Assembly (NCBI GenBank): GCA_026261815.1
Contig: JAMPIT010000886.1
Location: forward strand, 21,000,001 to 21,064,000
Origin: Monarcha castaneiventris obscurior
Taxonomy: Eukaryota > Chordata > Aves > Passeriformes > Monarchidae
Reading direction: 5' to 3'
Length of the DNA stretch: 64,000 nt
Part shown: positions 62,101 to 64,000 of the stretch, piece by piece
How the letters are laid out: each line of letters opens with the position of its first letter
Numbering within the stretch: position 1 is the stretch's first letter
Made by a program: the position numbers and the translations under genes
The notes under the pieces: generated by a model
The model's input: only the letters and a program-made list of their open reading frames with translations
Told to the model about the DNA's origin: nothing
Database searches by the model: none

Positions 62101-64000
62101 ACAATTCACATGGAAAATCTTGTTGCCTGGAATCACGGACATTTTTCTATACACAGAGCCCAAAACCAAAAAGGGAATTTCCTTTCACCCCAGGCATTTT
62201 AGGGCATTTACAGCAAACTTAGCAGCCCATAATTTTTGCTTCTCATCCTCCAGCAGCTTCAAGACAGCAGAACCCAAACAGCTCCTAATTTCAAAAAATG
62301 TTAAAATTTTTATGAATCAACTGTTGTCTTTTGTAAGTGCACTGAATACATGGTATCATATTGCATATAATGCCTTAAATAGGACTTATTTTGAAACACT
62401 TTAACAGAACTAATAGTTTATAGCCAAGCTCCTTTAGGACAGGATTTACGAACCTCTCATTCCTATCTCTGAATATTGACATGGCAATGTCAGCTGCGTA
62501 ATGGGGTAAAATGCCACTAACGTTTGACACCTACAGGAAAGCAAGGCAAAGCACAGGGATCTTCCCTATGGATAAGAGATTCATAGTTTCATGTTTAATA
62601 GCTAGGAATCTAGCTATAGAGGAGAACAAGAGAAAGATGATCATATATTTTCATTCTGGTATATTGAAGAGATTCTAAAACAAAACTTATGGACATAATA
62701 TGCCATGAGAACAGACTTTTCAGGCCCAGTAATGCAGCATGAATCGATGTCATTCTGGATTCTTCCCTTTGCAGCAGGATAAAATTCTCACTACAGTCCT
62801 AATGATCTTTAAAACCGTAAGTGCCAGTGTTGAATACACAGTCCTTTCCATAACACCACTGCATTTTATGGGGAACAGAGAACAAAAAGGTTCACAAAGC
62901 AATCTTACAATGAATCCTACTGAATTTTCCCCAAGTACAAGGTCCAATCATATGAAAATAACTGCAAGTTCAGGATCTGAGGGCAGAAAGAAGGAAGTGT
63001 TTTGGCATTAGGTTAATTGCCTTTATTGTAATTACTTGAAGTTCCTCTGAGACACTTGAGGAGTTTTAGTCAAGATGTTTTACTGAATACAACACAGATA
63101 AGAAACTCAAAAGTGTTTCAAAAAAGTATATTAAGGTATATAAAAGATATGGATTTATATCTCCACTGTGTATGGAGGGAGTTTATACATAGATACAGAA
63201 ATTAAGTGCTATCAAGCCTTTTCTCTTTTAGGTCTAATTTGGCCATTTAGTATTTGCTGATGTCAGTAAACTCCTATACCTACTAATATATGGCTACAAG
63301 TCCTTAGCATGCATACTAAATCAGATAATTATATAAGCCATAAAGAATCCATGAAAATGTTAAAGATCTCTACAATTATGCAGTTAAAAACCAATCACAT
63401 ACAGGCATATATTGAAAGAGCTCATTATTACTCCTTATAGTACTACTTAATTTCAGCCAGTGGCTTTTCAAGAAGCACTGGCCAGTCTAAAGCTATTGGC
63501 CATTTGGCTTAGTGGTGAATTTGAACATACGCAGAATTGCAGAACCCCCTGAGCCTGTTCATCCTGCAGTAGGGAAATAAATAACTTATGAGACTCCAAA
63601 CCAGCAGAACACTTAAAATTTCAGACCAAACTTACATTTCCCAATATGCACATGCTTTAGTACTTGAGTAAATCAAACCAAATATGAGGAACCACTAGGA
63701 AAGGAGTTGATACATACAAGCACCCAAGAAGTTGGGAAAAAAGCCTGCAGAAGCACTGATGAACATGTACCACCACCCCAAAAATATCAAGTATTGCTTA
63801 GATTATCTTGGAAGCTGATTTGGATACAGAAGTCCTTGGAATGGAATTGAATATAACTGCATGCAAAAATACTTAGCCAAGGACTAAGTATCAAGATGTG
63901 TTCTTGCAAGGCAGACAAAAAATATGAGAACTTATTGTAGGCATCTCACCTGAGATACCTGTCCATTTCAGTGCAAAGTAAAACAGGGAAAGCTTAAATT
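59159..64000. other. Downstream intergenic region
   Basis: AT-rich DNA without a recognisable gene, LINE or LTR. ORFs here (for example 61018-61254, 62087-62404 and 62739-63011, +) are short and featureless. If synteny with mammals holds, the next gene in this direction would be VCL, but I see no vinculin exon. Confidence 0.45.

Noticed and set aside
1..64000. CRISPR arrays, operons, tRNA or rRNA genes
   Set aside because: The window is vertebrate nuclear DNA. No spaced repeats of CRISPR type and no tRNA or rRNA sequence were recognised.

Overview
This is vertebrate nuclear DNA, and almost certainly a bird. It is AT-rich with sharp GC islands, its genes are split by GT-AG introns, and its recognisable interspersed repeats are CR1 LINE 3' ends (one on each strand) plus one endogenous-retrovirus-type LTR. 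Nothing in it is prokaryotic. The exact species cannot be read from the sequence.

The only gene I can support fully is PLAU (urokinase-type plasminogen activator) on the + strand. It has a GC-rich, TATA-like promoter near 11.04-11.15 kb, a non-coding exon 1 ending at 11184, ten coding exons from 12827 to 18479, and a 3' UTR running to about 19.42 kb. All splice junctions are GT-AG, and the exons join into one uninterrupted frame of 432 codons. The order is signal peptide, short basic N-terminus, EGF domain, single kringle, and trypsin-like protease with an intact His/Asp/Ser triad. The protein differs from human uPA at several functional sites: the kringle-protease linker is about 13 residues shorter, the receptor-binding EGF loop is largely replaced, residue 190 is Ala, residue 192 is Lys, and the 37-loop is less basic.

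Layout: 1-9.8 kb has no recognisable gene. A composite AP-1/ETS site resembling the known uPA enhancer design lies at about 9.8 kb. PLAU occupies 11.1-19.4 kb. The interval 19.4-26 kb is gene-poor and contains a perfect 19-bp inverted repeat at 21.97 kb. At 26.2-27.9 kb there is a GC-rich block with a CTCF-like site, a TATA/CACCC motif pair, a 24-copy 19-bp G-rich minisatellite and a possible exon. From 28 to 64 kb the DNA is mostly AT-rich and non-coding, with a CR1 fragment (29.94-30.29 kb, -), an LTR-like element (31.76-32.46 kb, -), a coding-like Cys-rich segment (33.89-34.23 kb, -), a poly(A) tract between 12-bp direct repeats (48.33 kb), a small ORF with a signal-peptide-like start (48.89 kb) and a decayed CR1 ORF2 fragment (58.44-59.16 kb, +).

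I found no convincing undescribed multi-gene system. The most original signals are the PLAU sequence differences, the perfect hairpin, the G-rich minisatellite block and the unexplained Cys-rich segment.
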